Under the pieces are notes generated by a model. It did not search any database and was not told the origin of the DNA. It was given only the letters and a program-made list of their open reading frames with translations. From contig JADNRZ010000002.1 in the NCBI GenBank assembly GCA_015501605.1, positions 1,860,001-1,924,000 on the forward strand: a stretch of DNA of 64,000 bases. The letters are read 5' to 3'. This stretch comes from Panaeolus papilionaceus (Eukaryota; Basidiomycota; Agaricomycetes; Agaricales). Below are positions 13,401 through 26,343 of the stretch, piece by piece. The stretch's first letter is position 1, and each line of letters opens with the position of its first letter. A program made the translations under genes and the position numbers.

Positions 13401-14362
13401 ATTGAAGTCATCTCCCAAGCCTGTGTTGGCATTATGCAGTCCTCAGATCACATCTCTGTTGGTATTCATGGATAAAGCACGACAGGCACCACCCGCGATC
13501 GTGCCCGACAAATCTAAACTGCTCAGTCCCGTTGAAATTTCTGGAATTCGCAATTTGGTCGCAGATGCCGTTGGTTACAAAGGTGGCCCGGGTAAGCTTT
13601 TTTTGTATCCTGTTCTATGTCAACTTGGTCCCTCGAGAGAGTTGGTGGACAGAAGGCGTGGACCCGTGGATGGCCACTTACGTTTTTGCATCAATTGTCA
13701 AATTCAAAGACTGACCCTGGTCTCGTGGGCTGTTAGATACGTTTATGACGAATTTTTCGGAAAGTCAGATCTGGTACCAACAGGTGCAAGAAGCAATTCA
13801 AACCACTTTCAGTGTAGCACGATCACAGAAAGCGCCCTCCCTAGACGTACGACGTTGCCTGAAGACCCTGTCTCCAATTCAATTCCTTCAACTGCTTTGG
13901 GCAGAACTTTTGAGCATCGCCGGGAGTACCACCAGTAGCACAGGCATCCCTGGCGGGGACTTGGAGGCATGTAGGCGAATCTCGACATTCATCCTTACCA
14001 CACCCCAAGAACCACCGATCCATCCACTCTTGCCCATTTTCATGCACATCGTTCTGCCTTCCGTCGTTATCGAGACGGATCAGCTACCGCCCTCCGAGCA
14101 ACCTGTGAGGGTAGAACTTTTAGTTGCGGTCATATCTTCGTCGCTAAACGCCGCATTGCACTTGGAGTGGGCCCTCAGGTCGGCAGCAGGGAACGATAGA
14201 TTGGTCCTTGGGGAGACGAGCGGTGCCATGGCACGGAGACTGGCAGGGGATCTAAAGAGAAACCGGAGGAGCGAGACCAGCAAGATAGTACTCAAGCACC
14301 TCGCGGCGTCACAATCATTTGTCGCGAACTTCCCTGTTTTTGTTACTGAATTAGGGAGTTGA
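10500..14362 (+). CDS. MED5: Mediator complex subunit 5 (Med5/Nut1)
   Basis: Tail-module subunit of the RNA polymerase II Mediator. The start at 10500 gives MSLADLTRNAFQSGVTAKK; an intron ending at TATATTAG then restores WLGLCKLLISKNSSSQNPDI, a continuous helical start seen in basidiomycete Med5. Further blocks: VLALFRVYPGDTDLQDYL, AIQDGILPVSIFVPTFLQAARS, TELHKTATLNNLCRIVLDAYY, a long central all-helical region, IYERSGQ-like polar stretches around 12930, KLKVLLRIAPRLIANALTHTT, VLFNGVSYFTEPLLNWTLVPVV and the C-terminal block QPVRVELLVAVISSSLNAALHLEWALR. More than ten introns; total about 1,000 residues, the usual size. There is no catalytic motif, as expected of a scaffold. Family assignment rests on overall pattern; individual exon ends between 11400 and 13100 are uncertain. 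Confidence 0.78.
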
Positions 14363-14484
14363 TTCATTAATTAGTCTTTCGATGTAAAATATTGTCCCAC
14401 GAATGAATGATGTGTACGTCGAATAAATGGGTTTTATAAGTATGCTAGGTGTCCTTTAAGCTGCAACATATATATACTACGGTT

Positions 14485-16398
14485 CTATGGGGGTAGGAGC
14501 TAGGGAGGGATCGTTAATTGTCATTGGCGGAGTAAAACTGTTTTTAAGTGACTTACGGCAACACGCGTTTTCTAATGGATTGCATTCTTGATCTGCTGGG
14601 CACATAATCAAGCACGAGGAGTCTGCAGATGTCTGGAAGAAGAATGTCAATCAAAGTAGACCTTGCGTAAAAGAAAAGAGAAAAACCTTGAGATGTTCAT
14701 CTGGGATAGTTGTATTGGGATGATAATATTCGGGCTGGATGGTAGATGAATGTATTCCGAGATGGTGCAGCACCTTCCTGATCTTTACGGCGATGGGCAT
14801 AAAATCGTGACTGCGCGAGGCTAGGACATGCACGGATGCTATGAGCTTGTTTTCCGATAATTGCCAGACATGCAACTCGTGGAGAGACAAGACGCCATCC
14901 ACACGAAGAATGGAGTCTTTGACTTGTTGTAGGGATACGGTTGACGGCACACCTTGCAAAAGGATGAAGGAAGCGCTTCTGACTAGAGGGAGATGTCAGC
15001 AAGCAAGCATGGACACGACTGATATGGTACTCACCTAAGGGGAGAGCACTTGAAAAGATGATAACAGTGATAATCAAACTAATCACTGGGTCACAATAAT
15101 ACTTGAACTCCCAGGTGGACTTCCAGATGATAAGGCCGGTAGCTATAACACCCACATTGCCGAGAGCATCTCCGAGCACGTGAAGTACAAGCGCCTGCAT
15201 GTTCATCGAACCGTGTGCATGGCCATGACTATGTGGAGGGTGGTTGTCATGAAGGAGGAGTGGGGTTGTATCTGTGGATGGATCGGTAGGAGTAGCGGGT
15301 ATCGGCTCTTCAGTTATAGCTAGACCAGGAGTAGGAGACATTGTAGAGTCAATTGAAGGACGATGAAGATGCATAGAGTTCCTGGCGGGTGGGGATGGTG
15401 ACCTAGCGTAAGCAATTTCATTAGCGGTTTGAACGAGGGATGCGCGGGTGGCGACGGGATGTCCATAGAGCGAGGAGAAAGAATCTGTGGATGTGTGGGA
15501 TAGATGCGGGCGAGTCCTGGATTGAGATAGCGAGCGGCCCCGGGTCTCACCAGCATGCTTTCCAGTGGGAGTAACATCACCAGGCAGTGCAGAGGCGTCC
15601 TCATCCGAGGATGAAGCTGCACCAACGCTGGAAGATCGAGAGGAAGGCTTCGAATGTTTATGGCCGTGATCATGACCATGAGAATGGCCATGTTCTAAGC
15701 AAGTTCTGTAAATGAGTGATTGGAATATTTAGGGAAGGATATTAGCGCACCATGGAATAGGAACAACCCGACAATGTTAGAAGCCAGACCCAAAGAACCG
15801 ACGATGACAACTAATTTAGGATTCGAGATTTCTGTATAACAGGATGGTTTTATAAATATACAAGGGGAAACAAGGTAATGACATACCTGGGGTGGTGAAG
15901 AAGCGACCGATAGCTTCCAAGGATATCGAAAAGCAGAGTGCGAGAAGGAAGACGCCATTGACGAGAGCAGCGAGAATTTCAGCCCTATGCCAACCATAAG
16001 TGTACCGCGAGTCCGTAGGAGACTCATTCGTAAGCTATATTTAAAAATATGAAAAGGTCGTTTTGAGTTGTCCAAGGGTGAAGATTACCTTGATCGCGTA
16101 GAGGGCGACGACAAGACTCATGACATCACTATCAAAGGCAATATAAGAGAGTCATTGAACGAAAGAATGAGGATTTAAGACCCACTTGAGCATATGAAAG
16201 CTGTCAGCCACAAGAGCTAAAGAACCGACAGCATATCCTGTAAAAATCAAGGTTTATTAGTTATTATGTATGGCCTGGGAGGAGGAGCAGGAAGAGTGAT
16301 GACGATGAAAAAGACATACCGACGATGAGCTCGACAAAGAAAAAGACTACATCGATGGCCAGCAGCAAAGAGATTCTAGCTGAACGTGACATAGGCAT
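14485..16398 (-). CDS. Zinc transporter of the cation diffusion facilitator family (ZRC1/COT1-like)
   Basis: Vacuolar-type Zn2+/H+ antiporter of the CDF (SLC30) family. The N-terminus MPMSRSARISLLLAIDVVFFFVELIVG is the first membrane helix. The second carries the metal-site HxxxD pattern in ALVADSFHMLNDVMSLVVALYA, and YTYGWHRAEILAALVNG follows. A cytoplasmic loop is His-rich in two places (HGHSHGHDHGHKHS after helix 4, and PHSHGHAHGS further on) and otherwise Ser/Pro-rich. The second HxxxD is in MQALVLHVLGDALGNVGVI. The C-terminal domain contains VDGVLSLHELHVWQLSENKLIASVHV. The last exon encodes a Cys-rich tail (SSCLIMCPADQECNPLENACC). About seven introns. The start at 16398 precedes a second in-frame Met by two codons. 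Confidence 0.92.
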
Positions 16399-16770
16399 GG
16401 TTGAAAGATAAGGAAAAGGAGTGAATGGAGAGAAAACCAATTGAAAAGGTCTCTTTGAATTATTCTTATGTTGTTAGTATCAAGAGAAGCTAGAATGTTT
16501 ATACATGACTAAGCATATCACAAGCTTATTTAAATCAAGACAAAAATCATCTTTGAAAGATTTAGAAACATTACAATCTATCATTATACAATTAAGATTT
16601 ATTTTATTTTATTGAGATTTTTGTTTCTTTTATAAACATTTTTATTTTACACACTATTATCGTCTTACTGACTATTTGCAACTATTGTGCAAAACCTTTA
16701 CCTTTTTTGATTTAATGATACACCTCTCATTTGGACGTCCACCAGATACTTACCTCTCTCATTTTTCAAA
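16399..16770. promoter_or_regulatory. AT-rich divergent promoter between the zinc transporter and eIF3h
   Basis: Highly AT-rich from about 16500 to 16680, with no open frame of note. It serves both flanking genes, which are transcribed away from each other. No metal-response element could be identified by eye. Confidence 0.5.
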
Positions 16771-18202
16771 ATGGCCGCAACATCTATGGCCGCTGCCCTC
16801 GCGGCAACCCTTCCTTCTCAAAATACTATCGTTGCTGCGCCAGCACCAACTCATGAGGCAATCCCAGCATCCATGGCAAAGGCCATTGACATCGAGGCAG
16901 AGATCCCTCTCAACTGTGTTCAACTCGACGGAATGGTACTGTTTCCAATGCAACCTTACACGCACTGTTTCAGATTCTAATATTGGTTTTTTGCGCAGGT
17001 TGTCACAAAAATAATTAAGCATGCGAGGGAGGCACCATCCTCGACTGCTCATGGCCTTCTCCTTGGACTTGATCTTGATGGTGTTCTTGAAGTGTCCAAC
17101 TCGTTCCCCTTACCCCACCATGTCAGTGATGATGACGACAAGTCTGCCAAATCGAGTGGTATGAGTTTGTTTTTTGTGTTTTTTTTTAAAAAAAAAATGA
17201 TCTCATAATTGCTATCTTGGATTTACAGCACGCCACCAGGCCGCTATGCTGCGTTCGCTAAAGGAGGTACAAGCAGACGACAGTGTTATTGGATTCTATC
17301 AGGTAACGACGCAAGGCGCGTTCTTCAATCAAACCCTGGTGGAAACCCAAGCTATTCATCAAGAGAAACTACGACATGGGGGTATCGTTATCGTGCATGG
17401 TACGCACGTTTTCCTCTCATTCATTTCAAAAGCAAAGTTATCCTAAAAGGCAACTGTTTTCCATGCAACATCACCACATATGGGATCAAACAGATTTGTC
17501 ACAGACGGCACGAGGAAATGCATCGTTCCGGGCATATCGATTGACAACATCCTTCTTGGATGCGTATAAAAAATCCAACTTTAGCACTAGCAGGTGAGTC
17601 AAAATGAAAGGCAAAAGTGTTAATATACTTATGAGGGGATGTTTGATTAACGGATCTTTTCATACAGCCTCATCGCGCATCACCTAACATTTTCTTCGAT
17701 TCTGGAAGAAGTGCCCCTCAAAATCCGGGTTAATCCACTTCTGAGTGCATTCCTCGGAAGTCTTCAGGAATCCAATGAGATTAGTGGTACGGACGCCACA
17801 GCTCCGAAGACTAAAGGAGGAGAACTTGAGCCGTCATTCTCTGTATTGGACCTTGGAACAGCAGGATTGACGCGGAACCTGGAGCAAATCCTCGAAGCAG
17901 TGGATACTTATCGAACGGAGGAAGGAAACCTTTCATATCTCACACGACAAATTGCACGGGAGAAAAGCAAGGCAGATAGTTATATTGCTAAACGAAAGGA
18001 GGAAAACGCTACACGAGTTGCTCAAGGACTTGCACCCCTTCCTGAGGAAGATGTATCTCGCCTGTTCAAGATTCCTGCTGAGCCAAGCCGTCTTGAATCC
18101 ATGCTGCTTCTTGGACAAATTAATGCTTATGGAAAGAGTTTGGCAAGTACGGCAAGTACTGGATTGGTTAAAATGTATGGTAGTCAAGCGGGACAGACAT
18201 AG
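16771..18202 (+). CDS. Translation initiation factor eIF3 subunit H
   Basis: MPN-domain subunit of eIF3, cytoplasmic. The ATG at 16771 opens MAATSMAAALAATLPSQNT, an Ala-rich lead. The MPN domain begins at VQLDGMVVTKIIKHAREAPSS and TAHGLLLGLDLDGVLEVSNSFPLP. It continues with VIGFYQVTTQGAFFNQTLVETQ and, after an intron, HDLSQTARGNASFRAYRLTTSF. The JAMM metal-binding His pair is absent, as in other eIF3h proteins, so no isopeptidase activity is expected. The C-terminal half (VPLKIRVNPLLSAFLG, NLEQILEAVDTY, LLLGQINAYGKSL) is the eIF3h-specific helical region. About five introns. It lies divergent from the zinc transporter with an AT-rich gap. Confidence 0.9.
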
Positions 18203-18474
18203 CAGTAGTCATTGTAGATTACTTGCGTGTTAAGCATGAGGATGGATGATGATAATGAACAATGAATGATTATGAAAAGATGCATAATAAAGACAAATAA
18301 GGAAATAATAATATTTATTTATTTATTTAGTTCTTCCTTGTATCTCTCCCTCTCTCTCCTCCGCCCATCCCCACTCTCATCCTTGTTAATATTAAATCTT
18401 ATATATATAAAAGGACCCTTCCACTCTTTTTAACAGTTACTCTACTACCCCACCACCAGTTCAGTCGCTTTAGA

Positions 18475-19403
18475 ATGTTCTCAGTCAAAGCCTTCGTTTT
18501 ACTCTTCGCCGTCCTCGCTACGGTCAACGCCCTCACAACTCCGCTCGTTGTTAGGCACGCTCATCACCGTGCTATTGCTGCTCGTGTTCCTGCTCCTGAA
18601 CCAGTCGTCAACGTTGTAAAGCGTCAGAACAATAGCAACAGGCGTTGCAAACCTAGGCCTTCAAGTTCATCTATTCCACCTCCTCCTCCTGCTACCACTT
18701 CTTCTACTCGCCAGCAGCAACTTCGCCCAGACCCAACACCAACTACCCCACCACCTCCACCTCCACCAAAAACTACTACCACCCCTAAACCTTCACCTAC
18801 CCCTACTCCCAAACCCGGCAACTCTAACTCTGGTGGAAACAGTGCTAATCTCCCCTCCTTCATGATCGGTACTCAAACTGGACAGGGTACTTTCTACGCT
18901 AGTCAGTTTTTTCTTTATTTCCTTTTTTCCCCTCAACACTAAATTCACCCCTTTGATTTTTCACTTTTTTCCCCTTCAGCTGGTCTTGGCGCCTGCGGAA
19001 TTACCAACAACGACCAACAATATATTGCCGCGGTTTCCCATCTTCTCTTTGACCGATACCCGTCAGTCAACTTTTTCTTTAAAAATTTTACACTATCTGT
19101 CAATACCTCTAACACTGATTAATAGTGGCTACAATGGTGTCAACCCTAACAACAACCCCATGTGCGGACGCACTGCTACTGTGACTTGTTCGTATCAATC
19201 TTTTGTTGTTATGTTTGCCTTTCGTTCTAATTTTATCGCTCTCTTCAACAGTCCAAGGCAGGAGCGTGACCGTTGCTCTCACCGATCGCTGCGAAGGTTG
19301 TGCCGTTACTGATCTCGATTTCTCCCCCGCTGCTTTTGCTGCTCTTACCGATGGCAACTTTGGTTTGGGACGCATCAACAACATCAAGTGGACTTGGAAC
19401 TAA
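18475..19403 (+). CDS. Secreted double-psi beta-barrel protein (loosenin/expansin-like, RlpA-like)
   Basis: Small secreted protein; loosenins loosen cellulose or chitin without hydrolysis in related fungi, but activity here is unknown. A signal peptide (MFSVKAFVLLFAVLATVNA) is followed by a possible KR processing site (VVKRQ) and a Pro/Ser/Thr-rich linker of about 75 residues. The double-psi beta-barrel starts at GQGTFYATGLGACGITNNDQQYIAAVS and includes HLLFDRYP, NPMCGRTATVTC, then GRSVTVALTDRCEGCAVTDLDFS and PAAFAAL, ending INNIKWTWN. The TDRCxGC motif with its Asp and two Cys is typical of this fold. It has no C-terminal carbohydrate-binding expansin domain, so it is a single-domain form. 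Three short introns separate the barrel pieces. A TATATATA stretch lies about 70 bp upstream of the ATG, with a probable TATA role. Confidence 0.88.
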
Positions 19404-20149
19404 TCCTGTCCTATCCGCATCGCCATTCCTTTCTTTATGCGCTATTTCCTTATTCATTCATCATCAACACGGCCATCATCATAGGGTCAGCGGGATCGCT
19501 AGTCGTTGGGCCTTGAGCCCAGTAACATTTTCATCCCTTTCTTCATTCACTCGTCTTTTTTGCCAGGCATAAAGCGACTCTTGAACAAGGCTGGTTCGAA
19601 ATTTTACTGCCCCATACCCACCTCTTTTTCTGCATTCTTATCATTATATTTGCATCACACATTAGAGTTTTCGATACCCACTCCAATCGCCTTGAACTTG
19701 TTCTCGGCAATGCGGCTCATCCTTTAACATTCCCTTTGGCAGTCGTTTACCTGCTAGCTCTTGTAATTGCTGTCATTCTCTCTTGCACTTGCACTTCGTC
19801 CTTTTTCTCCCTCGCCAGTTCGAGGAACGTATATATACAAATAACGTTATATTAGATCAAATCAACGTAACATATAAAACAAACTTGAAGTAACCATCTT
19901 GGCGCCGGTCACCCTCCGGGTTTTACGGCCTATACGAGGGGGATTTGACTCTGAAACTATGCACTGAAAACCACTTCCTTCAAATGCTCTTGCACAACTT
20001 GTGGGTGAAAGGCCGAACTCGTTATGTCAGATGGGGTAACTCCCAGTGACTGCCTCGAGGATTCTCACACAGGGGATAACGTCCCTTCGTCCAAGACCTT
20101 CTTTCAAAACAAGGTAGACCCATAAATAAATCTGGCGTTACATTATTTC
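19404..20149. other. Convergent intergenic region
   Basis: 3' flanks of the barrel protein and of IPI1. Frames here are short and T-rich. Nothing else seen. Confidence 0.5.
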
Positions 20150-23100
20150 TTATTTGAATGAATGAGCATATCGAGACACATGTATCCAATAATCCCGTTC
20201 TGCTTCTCCGGATACTGCTTCACCGACCGCATGAGTCAATGCATCTAGGGGTGAAGCTAATCCAATCGGTTCTTTCCGCACCAACGACCCGTTGGGCTTG
20301 GTGCCTCGGCCGATCACGCCCCTGGACATACTCGAAGAGTGGATGAGGCAAAAGGCCACCACGTCGAGCGCGAGGAGACGGACACGTGAAGAAGACCCCG
20401 TCCTGCGTGGTTGCATTTCACTGCCTGATGTCAGTGATGACTCGCACCAAGCAGCACTGGTTTCTATCGGAGGCAATTTTTTGTAGGGTCCAATCATCGC
20501 TCCGCGGGTGGGGTGATCAATGAAAAAATAAGGGATCAGACGCGATTGGAGCGATTCAATCATCTATCAGGTCATGATACCAAGGGGTGAAGGGGTTGGT
20601 AATTCATATCAAATCGGAACCAAGGCGAACCGAGAAAGAGAGATGCACCGTCCGAGCGTCAATGCGGTACGGGGTGTTTAGGTGGAAAGTTATGGAAGAC
20701 GAAACCAAACGTGGTATCAGATTACTGTCTCAAAGGGCCCACACGAAAGCCTGACGTACCTCTGATGGCGGCCCTTGTGCTCGATTCGAATTAGACTGTA
20801 GAATGCGAAGCAAAACGCAAAGAATAGTCTACGCCCAACGCCGCACAATCAATGAAGTGCTCCCTCTACAGGCCGAAGTGTGAGAAAGCCTCACCTGAGT
20901 TAGTGAAAGATTGGTGTTACCCAACTCCCAAAGAACCTGAGGAAGATGAAGAATCCATGATTCAATCTTTTGTGCGATGTCTACGTCTTGATTAAGCCCT
21001 AGGCTGCATATGCAGCGCGGGTCCAGACCAAGCTGGAGGTAACAGAACCACGAAGATCAGTCCAGGCCACTTGGTCGCGTGAGACGCTAACCACTCACCA
21101 GAACAAGTCTACCAACAAACTCGATTGTAGAACTCTTAGAAGGAGATTTTGACGACGTTTTGAGCGCATGATCGAACACAGCATGAATCACATCACTGGA
21201 AGGAGCGTTGCTAATGAAAGCCCATATTGTGGGTAGACAGGCGAGATAGGCTCTAGCACTGATAGGGACCGCAATCTGCGAGGCAGAGGCAGCTTCACCA
21301 TGAAGCCGACGCGTGATGTATTCCATCACATGTGCAGTTTGAATCGAAAGTTTGGTACGTCCGAGAGTCGCGCCGGGTCGCGCCATCTTTTTAGAGTTCA
21401 ATCTCTTTTCGTTCGACGATGAAGCGTTGACTAGAAGTGAAGTAAGTTCACAGTAGATGAGGTTGATCTCTTCATATATCGAGTCAAACTGCAGAAAGCG
21501 TTCAATGATTCAATAATAAAGAAGAAGAATCAGACGACTAACTTTGCTGTTTTTGCCAACCACTGGAAAATATGTGGACATGTAATTTATGATACTTTCC
21601 AGATGACTTAAATGCAGTGGCTCGATCTGTTAAAGGGCATAGTAAGCAACAAGATCACAGAAGGGATTTCCCTGCGCTTACGCTTTGCTTTGATCGAAGC
21701 ATAGGATAGTATAGTGTCCGAACGACACGAACAACGGTCACAATGAGCTGAATTTCAGTATCTGTCGGTGAAGAGCCTGGGGCAAACACAGAAGGTGCGA
21801 CATCGAGGTATGTCTCAATAATCGTCGAATGCAAAGTGCTGGCCAGATGCTGTGTTAAGGGGTGTCAATCAATTGTTGCGACATTGGCCATCGTGCGACG
21901 CACCGATATAAAGGCAGTATTCTCCGATGCAATGTTCGCATTTTGCGATGAAACCTGAACAACGGAAAGAATCTCTCCAAGACTCCAAGACTCCTCTACA
22001 AACCCAGCAGCGACGGGATAATGTTGTGAATATACATCTCCAGATTCATCGTTCGTGTTGCAACGAGACTGCCACAAATATTTCCGGTGGTCGTCATTGG
22101 GAATGGATATACGTTGTTCAAACATTTCAAAATCTTCCACAGAGCGAAAAGCCGTTTCCAAAAACCAGGCATCCAACGCGTCAAACCTGCTTTCTTCTGC
22201 GTCCATGCGGGAGTCAGAATGCAGAGCAGTTTCGAGGAACTTGCCCAGGGATTTGAGGACTGTTAATTTTGACTCGAGTACAATTCAACCAGTGAAAACG
22301 AAAAAGAGCGCTTTCACACCTACCGCGGCTGTTAGAACAACACTGGCTGTCGATGTCGCCTTCAGCGGCCCTGTGGTCACAATGAGAAAAGATATGTAAG
22401 GCTGGGTGATCAAATCAGCTTTACCTGCTGTTTCTCCGTACTTGGTCCCGGCGTTCAGAATTCCGAGGTAACCTTCCAATACTCGAGCACCATGTCCACC
22501 ATTACTCTCGTTCCATCCTCCCACAACAACTTCGGGTACACATTCCAAAAGAATATCCAGACATCGAATTGCGTCTATTCTAATTTCGGGAAAGATATGG
22601 GTTTGTGCGGAGGTGATGAACAACAGGACAAGTGGTGCGTGTGGCATTAAATCCTCCTGGGTGGATCATGAGTATGCTTGATAGATCACCGGAACAACAA
22701 TAGGCGCACTGGTGATATTTTTGGGAACAACCAGTTCAGAAATGAAACCAGTTGCTTTCGAACGGTGGCATCCTGATGAGAGTCAGAAAAACCAAGCATA
22801 GGTCCAATATGGACGTCAACTTACCTCGTCTGAGAAGATTTTGACAAGAGCATTCACAAGTGGTGTCAAAGATGATGCTACAACATCCCAATGAGACTCG
22901 AACAACTCTCGAAGGCCGAGTAGCGCATCTATAACATATCATGGGCAATGCTTCGGCGCTATAGGCGCTTTAACGCACCTTTTCTTGTTCCAGAATTGTA
23001 ATGTTTGAGATGGGAGATGAGATCCCCAAAAGTTAGTTGACGTCTGGTCGTAGGTTCTGTGGCGTCTTTATCGACAGTAATGCTCTGAGATGGAAGAAAA

Positions 23101-23332
23101 ATGGCTGGGTCATCTCAGTATCATGGGGACAAAATAAACGTGGTTGCTCACAGCGGGCCTTGAACGAAGTATCTATCGCATTTGAAGGTGCAGTTTTTCC
23201 TTTCCCTAGCTTTAATTTTGCTTTCTAACATATGCTTGAAATTAGATTTATATTTCTTTATACCAAATAGCAAATATAGCGCACCGAAAAATCTGCGACC
23301 TTTTCCTTTCTCTTTTTCGCGCTTTTTGGCAT
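20150..23332 (-). CDS. IPI1: Pre-rRNA processing protein IPI1 (TEX10 family)
   Basis: Component of the Rix1/PELP1 complex that acts on pre-60S particles in the nucleus (ITS2 processing). The start at 23332 gives MPKSAKKRKEKVADFS; the next exons give KAKLKLGKGKTAPSNAIDTSFKAR and YDPAIFLPSQSITVDKDATEPTTRR, then QLTFGDLISHLKHYNSGTRK. This is the family N-terminus. An armadillo-like part follows, including LMPHAPLVLLFITSAQTHIFPEIRIDAIRCLDILLECVP. The C-terminal exon has RLIPYFFIDHPTRGAMIGPYKKLPP, matching the PF...HPTRGxxPGPYxKLP signature. An intron of about 200 nt at 20564-20770 precedes that exon and is the longest I infer here. About ten introns in all. The junction at the second intron was decided by the stop codon produced by the alternative. 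Confidence 0.87.
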
Positions 23333-23960
23333 TTTGAGTGGGACTGAGAGGGAGAGATTATAAAATTCCGGGTTTGAATGTTCAATCAATTTAAAACCCG
23401 GCCCGGTACACGGCATCTTTCACGATGATGAGCGGGACATGCTATTCCGACTTGTCAACCTCTTTCACTCATGCGACCGCTCAGCGCTCAGCGCTGACAG
23501 AAGCCACCCAATGTCCCGCTGAATTCTCACTCGCTTGCCTTTCGATTCTTCTTCATACTTGGAAGCCGGTTTGCTGATCTCCTGAGCTCAAAATCTATGG
23601 CAACATGGCTTAGGAACAGGCAAAGAAATCCAGGCTTTTGCTACCATCGTCGCCTTATTTTCACTACAAATTGTCAACTTAAAACAATTCCGTATCCCGT
23701 GCCGACCTCATAAAACTTAAGATGCTCGGCTACGCTTTTAACCACTGGTGGCATACTTCTCGCCGTGTTTTGCATCATATGACTCTGGTCCCATCTATTT
23801 CAGATTGTGACTATGTGGTCCACTTTTCACTCCCCAATACCCTTTTTTTGTAGCTGTGGCCGATGTTCTACCGAAGAACCGTCTTCTTCTGGACTAGCAC
23901 CCTTGCTACGTATATAATACATACACGGTATGACAAAAAAAAATACAGAAGTCCGGGAAC
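23333..23960. promoter_or_regulatory. Divergent promoter region of IPI1 and the secreted mannanase
   Basis: No open frame of note. The part close to 23900-23950 is the short 5' UTR of the mannanase. I could not identify a carbon-catabolite or cellulase-regulator site with confidence. Confidence 0.45.
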
Positions 23961-26230
23961 ATGCGCTCCTTTTTCTCCCTCATATTTTGCTCATTGCTGG
24001 CTGTGGTTGGTGTGCACAGCCAGAGGCCCACAAAGGTCCCCGAGGGTTTTGCAACCACCAGGGACGGTCGCTTTGCTATCGACGGCAAGCCCTTTGTAGG
24101 TTTCGTATTGACTTAAAATAGTCTATCGTTAACCATATTCTAGTCGTTCGTTGGGGCAAATTCATACGTCAGTTTCAACCTTGAATTCGACACCAGACGA
24201 TTCTGATGTTTGAACCAGTGGATACCTCTCCTCACCAAGAAAGAAGACGTGGACTCGACATTCAAACAGATGCAAGATGCTGGAGTCAAAGTACTCAGAA
24301 CATGGGTAACAACCATTCTATCGACCTGGTTATAAGATATAACCATTTGTTATCAGGGGTTTAATGCTATCAATGGCTCTGAGCTGGCAGGAGCGCAACA
24401 AAGTGGCCTCACGTATTACCAGGTCGGTTATTCTCAATTCGTGCCACTTCACATCTCTCACCTTTCCGTTATCTGTCTTAAGGTTTGGAACTCCAGCGAG
24501 TGGACGCTCAATACAGGACCCCAGGGTCTACAGAGGTTGGATTACGTTGTGAAAACAGCTGGCAAGTATGGTATCAAGCTCATCCTAGCATTTACCAATA
24601 ACTGGTACGTGACTTCGTACTGTCTGCGATAAACTAGTAAATTCATGAAATTATGAATTACTGCTTAGGGTCGGCTATGGCGTATGTTATACATCTTTAT
24701 GCTTCATATACACTGGATACTGACGTCTTCTCAGGGCTCCGAATTATACATCAATTGGATTGCCGGTGCTAACGAGACGCACGATGTTTTCTTCTCTGAC
24801 CCACGAATCATAAAGTCTTACCGTGTGTATACTCTTCTTGCATCACACATATTCATAATCTTATACTGCTGTCGATAGAGAAATACGTGACCACAATTGT
24901 GAACAGATACAAGGACTCTCCGAATATCTTCGCGTGGGAGTTGATGAACGAGGCAAGGTGCCTCGGAGACTTACCTGGAGGCCCAAACTGTGTCCCTGGG
25001 ACTGAGTTGCTTAACAAATGGTACAAGCAACAGTCTGACTTCGTTCGCAAACTGTACGATGTGGTTCATGATTGTCTCGCATTAATCCTGCTGATCATTT
25101 TGTATTATTAGTGACCCCTACCATCTGATCACGACGGGAGGCGAAGGCCACTTCTACTGGAAGAACAAAAACGTAGGATACTGGCTTAACGGACAATTTG
25201 TATCCGACTACAACTTCAACGGGCAGGGTTAGTACATCCCTCCAGCAGTCAAGCCGTCTTTTTAACAGGTCTTATAGCTGGCGAAGATTTTGACGCTGAT
25301 CTCCTTCTCGACAACATCGATTTTGGAACTTATGTGAGATTTCTCAACCTTTTACAAAGGTTTCAATTGATGAGATTTATTCTGTGTAGCATATTTACCC
25401 TCAATCTTGGTATGATTTACCGTACTGCGCTTATTGCAGACTCCTCACATTTTCGGTAGGTACACAAGCCTTGACCACCCTAATTCAAATTTCACCATAA
25501 AAAACTGGGGCCTTGAATGGATCCAAGCGCATGCAGATGGTAATCCTGCCTACATCTCAAGGAAGACTTCCTCTGACGCGCTGTCTTTCAGCTGCCAAGA
25601 AGGCCAACAAGCCTGTCATCTTGGAGGAATTCGGTGTTTCAGGCATACGTGCGCCTGTATCCTTTTGCATCTTAAAATGGGTCGTTAATAAGGACCTTCA
25701 GAAAACAAGACTGATATCTATCCAGCCTGGGTTGGACTTGCTTTGAAGACAAACCATGCGTATGTGAAGTTCCTTGGTAACGCTTCTCTATAATTACTTG
25801 TGCTAACATCGACTTGACAGAGGGTATGTGTTCAAACCTTGATAGAAGCTCTGGGAACTCAACGGAGCCCACCAGAATCATGCCATGGCAATTCGGCGCG
25901 TTAGGCCTCAAAGAAAGCAATCGCGTCATCAAATATGCGGACGAGATTCTCAACGGAGTAAGCCTGTGTTTCCTTGCCTTGTAAATAAAGCTGACGACCA
26001 CGAACACTTCCAGGCCTCTCCCAACGATGGTCAGTTAAAACTCAATAAATTGGTTTTTTCGGGGGGTTCAAACTCACTTTCAAAACCTCCAGGGTTCGCA
26101 ATTTACAAGAATCAAACTTTCGTTTGGAACATCTTCACGTCAGTCGTTCGCTTGCTAGCTTCCTTCACCGTCTGACCACTTCCTTTCGAGTAGAAATGCA
26201 GCTAAGGTACAGGCAAGCCGTTCGGGATGA
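23961..26230 (+). CDS. Secreted mannan endo-1,4-beta-mannosidase, GH5 family
   Basis: Hydrolyses beta-1,4-mannan backbones in plant cell walls; extracellular. The signal peptide is [20 protein letters not shown]. Blocks: [20 protein letters not shown], then [82 protein letters not shown] (acid/base Glu in MNEA), [40 protein letters not shown] (nucleophile Glu in LEEFG) and [12 protein letters not shown]. The final exon is only [11 protein letters not shown]. There are ten or more introns. No cellulose-binding module is present at either end. The pattern fits subfamily GH5_7, but I state that from memory of the family. Start chosen at the ATG opening the signal peptide. Confidence 0.9.
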
Positions 26231-26343
26231 AATTTGATTTTTGGGGTTGATGTGTTGGGCAAAGTACATCGATCTAAAAACTTTTTGCTACCATCGAGTG
26301 CTAGCTTGAGTTGTGGATTTCTATGTCTGAAATATGATCGATA

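Noticed and set aside
18624..18863. Minus-strand Gly/Val-rich frame
   Set aside because: Shadow of the Pro/Thr-rich linker of the secreted barrel protein.
19580..19625. GGTTCGA sequence resembling a tRNA T-loop
   Set aside because: No matching A-box, anticodon stem or acceptor stem could be folded around it.
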